A DNA stretch of 6,982 bases from the NCBI GenBank assembly GCA_004557185.1, contig SFEP01000088.1, positions 1 through 6,982 of the forward strand, in the 5' to 3' direction. This document shows positions 5,821 through 6,982 of the stretch, one piece after another. The stretch is from Bacteroidales bacterium (lineage in GTDB: Bacteria > Bacteroidota > Bacteroidia > Bacteroidales > Bacteroidaceae). How positions within the stretch are numbered: position 1 is the stretch's first letter; each line of letters starts with the position of its first letter. The notes under the pieces are model-generated. The model saw only the letters and a list, made by a program, of their open reading frames with translations. It was not told the DNA's origin and searched no databases. Both the position numbers and the translations under genes were made by a program.

Positions 5821-6822
5821 TCACTTCACAATCAGAGGAAGCAACTCTTCAAAACCGTGCACGATGTGGTGCGGATGGGAGGAGGCGAGGCGCTCGGGGG
5901 TGTGGTTGCCGTAGGTGACGGCAATGGTGAGGGCTTGGGCGGCATGGCCCATGTCGACGTCGAAAGTGGTGTCGCCGATGACCCACGTGCGCTCTGGCAG
6001 GACGCCCGTAATGGTCTGCAGCCGAAGCACGGCCTCGGGGTGTGGCTTGCTATGCTGCACATCGTCGGCAGCCAGTACGTGACGAATGTAGGGCGCTATG
6101 CCGAGGCGGGCGCAGAGTTCGACCACGGAGGCATGGCCACGGCTGGTAGCAACGGCCAGCGTGCAGCCCATGGCATGCAGGGTTTGCAGGGTGGATAGCA
6201 CCCCGGGGAATGCCTCAATGCGCGACGTGCCCACCTGCTCGAAGAGGGTGCGATAGGTGTCGACGGCATGTTGTAACGCCTCACCCTGCCATCCGCCCAG
6301 CATGGCGAGACTCTCATGAAGCGGCAAACCGATGGTGGCCACCACATCGGCCTCAGGGGGAAGGCTGGCACCGCATGCAGCAAAGGTGGCTTGCATGGTG
6401 GCGAGTATGCCCTGGCGCGTGTCGGCCAGCGTACCGTCGAAGTCGAGCACCACCAGACGGCGCGGCACGTCGACCTGCACGCTGCAGGGACCACCTGCGT
6501 AGCCCGCGATGGGTGGGCAGTGCTTGGCTACTGACACCTGTACGCGCTGCACGGGGGGGAAAGCATGCAGCAGGGCCGACGCGATGCGCGAGGCCACATG
6601 TTCGAGCAACGCAGAGAGCTGCTGCATTTCACGTACAATGACGGCATGCGCCTCGGCATAGTTCACCGTGCCCGAAAGGTCGTCGTGGGCCAGGGCAGAG
6701 AGGCAGGCGGCATCGGGCAGGTGCAAACGGACATCGACGGTGAAGTGGCCGCCCGTACGCTGCTCTTGCGGGAGTACACCATGATGGGCATGAAAGTTAA
6801 GTTGCTGGAGGGAGATAATCAT
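5821..6822 (-). CDS. Fusion of dihydroneopterin aldolase (FolB) with a HAD-family phosphatase
   Basis: The 333-residue protein has two complete domains with almost no linker. Residues 1-121 are FolB, which cleaves 7,8-dihydroneopterin to 6-hydroxymethyl-dihydropterin and glycolaldehyde. It has FHAHHGVLPQEQRTGGHF with E20, DDLSGTVNYAEA with Y55, LLEHVA with the pterin-binding E74, and K100 in VAKHCPPIAG. Residues 122-333 are a HAD-IA hydrolase of the phosphoglycolate-phosphatase type: motif I DFDGT (D127, D129), an alpha-helical cap (about 140-205), motif II ATS (T226), motif III SKPHPE (K259), and motif IV GDTTFDVD (D284, D288). All catalytic residues of both halves are present. The frame is uninterrupted and contains no internal ATG just before the HAD part. 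The ATG at 6822 gives the standard FolB N-terminus. The HAD substrate is inferred: dihydroneopterin phosphate is the best candidate. GC-rich and cytoplasmic; the repeat array follows downstream. Confidence 0.92.
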   Translation of the reverse strand: MIISLQQLNFHAHHGVLPQEQRTGGHFTVDVRLHLPDAACLSALAHDDLSGTVNYAEAHAVIVREMQQLSALLEHVASRIASALLHAFPPVQRVQVSVAKHCPPIAGYAGGPCSVQVDVPRRLVVLDFDGTLADTRQGILATMQATFAACGASLPPEADVVATIGLPLHESLAMLGGWQGEALQHAVDTYRTLFEQVGTSRIEAFPGVLSTLQTLHAMGCTLAVATSRGHASVVELCARLGIAPYIRHVLAADDVQHSKPHPEAVLRLQTITGVLPERTWVIGDTTFDVDMGHAAQALTIAVTYGNHTPERLASSHPHHIVHGFEELLPLIVK

Positions 6823-6982
6823 AACATGGGAGTGGATTGGCGAAAAAGGAATGAGGCGTTAAGGGGACGCTTATATATAAGGTATTATTACTGTCCGCTA
6901 AACCCTAAGACTACACCCCTAACTTTCCGAGAAACAGAAGTGTGGCTTTCGGCTTATCATGGACAAGCCCCCTTTGTCAAAA
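6823..6982. other. Upstream region of the FolB-HAD gene; no supported gene
   Basis: The 160 bases are more AT-rich than the neighbouring gene and include a perfect 12-bp palindrome, CTTATATATAAG (6870-6881). On the minus strand TACCTTAT overlaps this palindrome but matches the -7 consensus poorly. One plus-strand frame is open from an ATG at 6826 to the edge (52 codons), with no recognisable motif. The last ~90 bases could be the end of a neighbouring gene or mobile element cut by the window edge. Confidence 0.3.

Noticed and set aside
6096..6494. Separate HAD gene or other frames within the FolB-HAD region
   Set aside because: The FolB frame reads straight into the HAD motif DFDGT with no stop and no ATG just before it; the overlapping frames have no domain features.

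Overview
The window looks like chromosomal DNA from a Bacteroidota bacterium, probably of the Prevotellaceae/Bacteroidaceae type. The evidence is a Bacteroidota-style outer-membrane barrel protein (carboxypeptidase-like regulatory domain, plug, barrel), a short Crp/Fnr-like regulator of the Bacteroides kind, a TAnnTTTG-type -7 promoter box, and start codons without clear Shine-Dalgarno sequences. The core genes are GC-rich (one hand-counted row is 60 % G+C). Accessory and intergenic parts are visibly more AT-rich. The genus cannot be fixed from sequence alone.

Layout, left to right. Bases 37-516 (+) encode an intact low-molecular-weight protein-tyrosine phosphatase. Directly against its stop codon begins a zone of mobile-element debris, all on the minus strand. 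It holds the N-terminal piece of a zinc-ribbon/helix-turn-helix transposase (about 517-765), a truncated prophage tail-type protein (824-1267), and a small SLOG/DUF2493 nucleotide-binding gene (1363 to about 1691). The SLOG gene appears to have lost one base just after its start codon. Next is a 969-residue outer-membrane beta-barrel protein (1691-4600, -), whose first ~150 codons are much more AT-rich than the rest. A Crp/Fnr-type regulator follows (4668-5450, -). Its reading frame runs through what looks like its own terminator into a copy of an intergenic repeat. Bases 5500-5812 hold a 91-bp tandem repeat array with long hairpins. Bases 5821-6822 (-) encode a fused FolB-HAD protein. The last 160 bases hold no gene I can support.

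The most interesting item is the fusion of dihydroneopterin aldolase (FolB) with a complete HAD phosphatase domain. In folate synthesis the phosphatase that turns dihydroneopterin phosphate into dihydroneopterin, the FolB substrate, is unassigned in most bacteria. The fusion makes this HAD domain a concrete candidate for that step. The genes do not otherwise form an obvious common pathway: phosphatase, barrel protein, regulator and folate enzyme look like independent units separated by repeats and debris.
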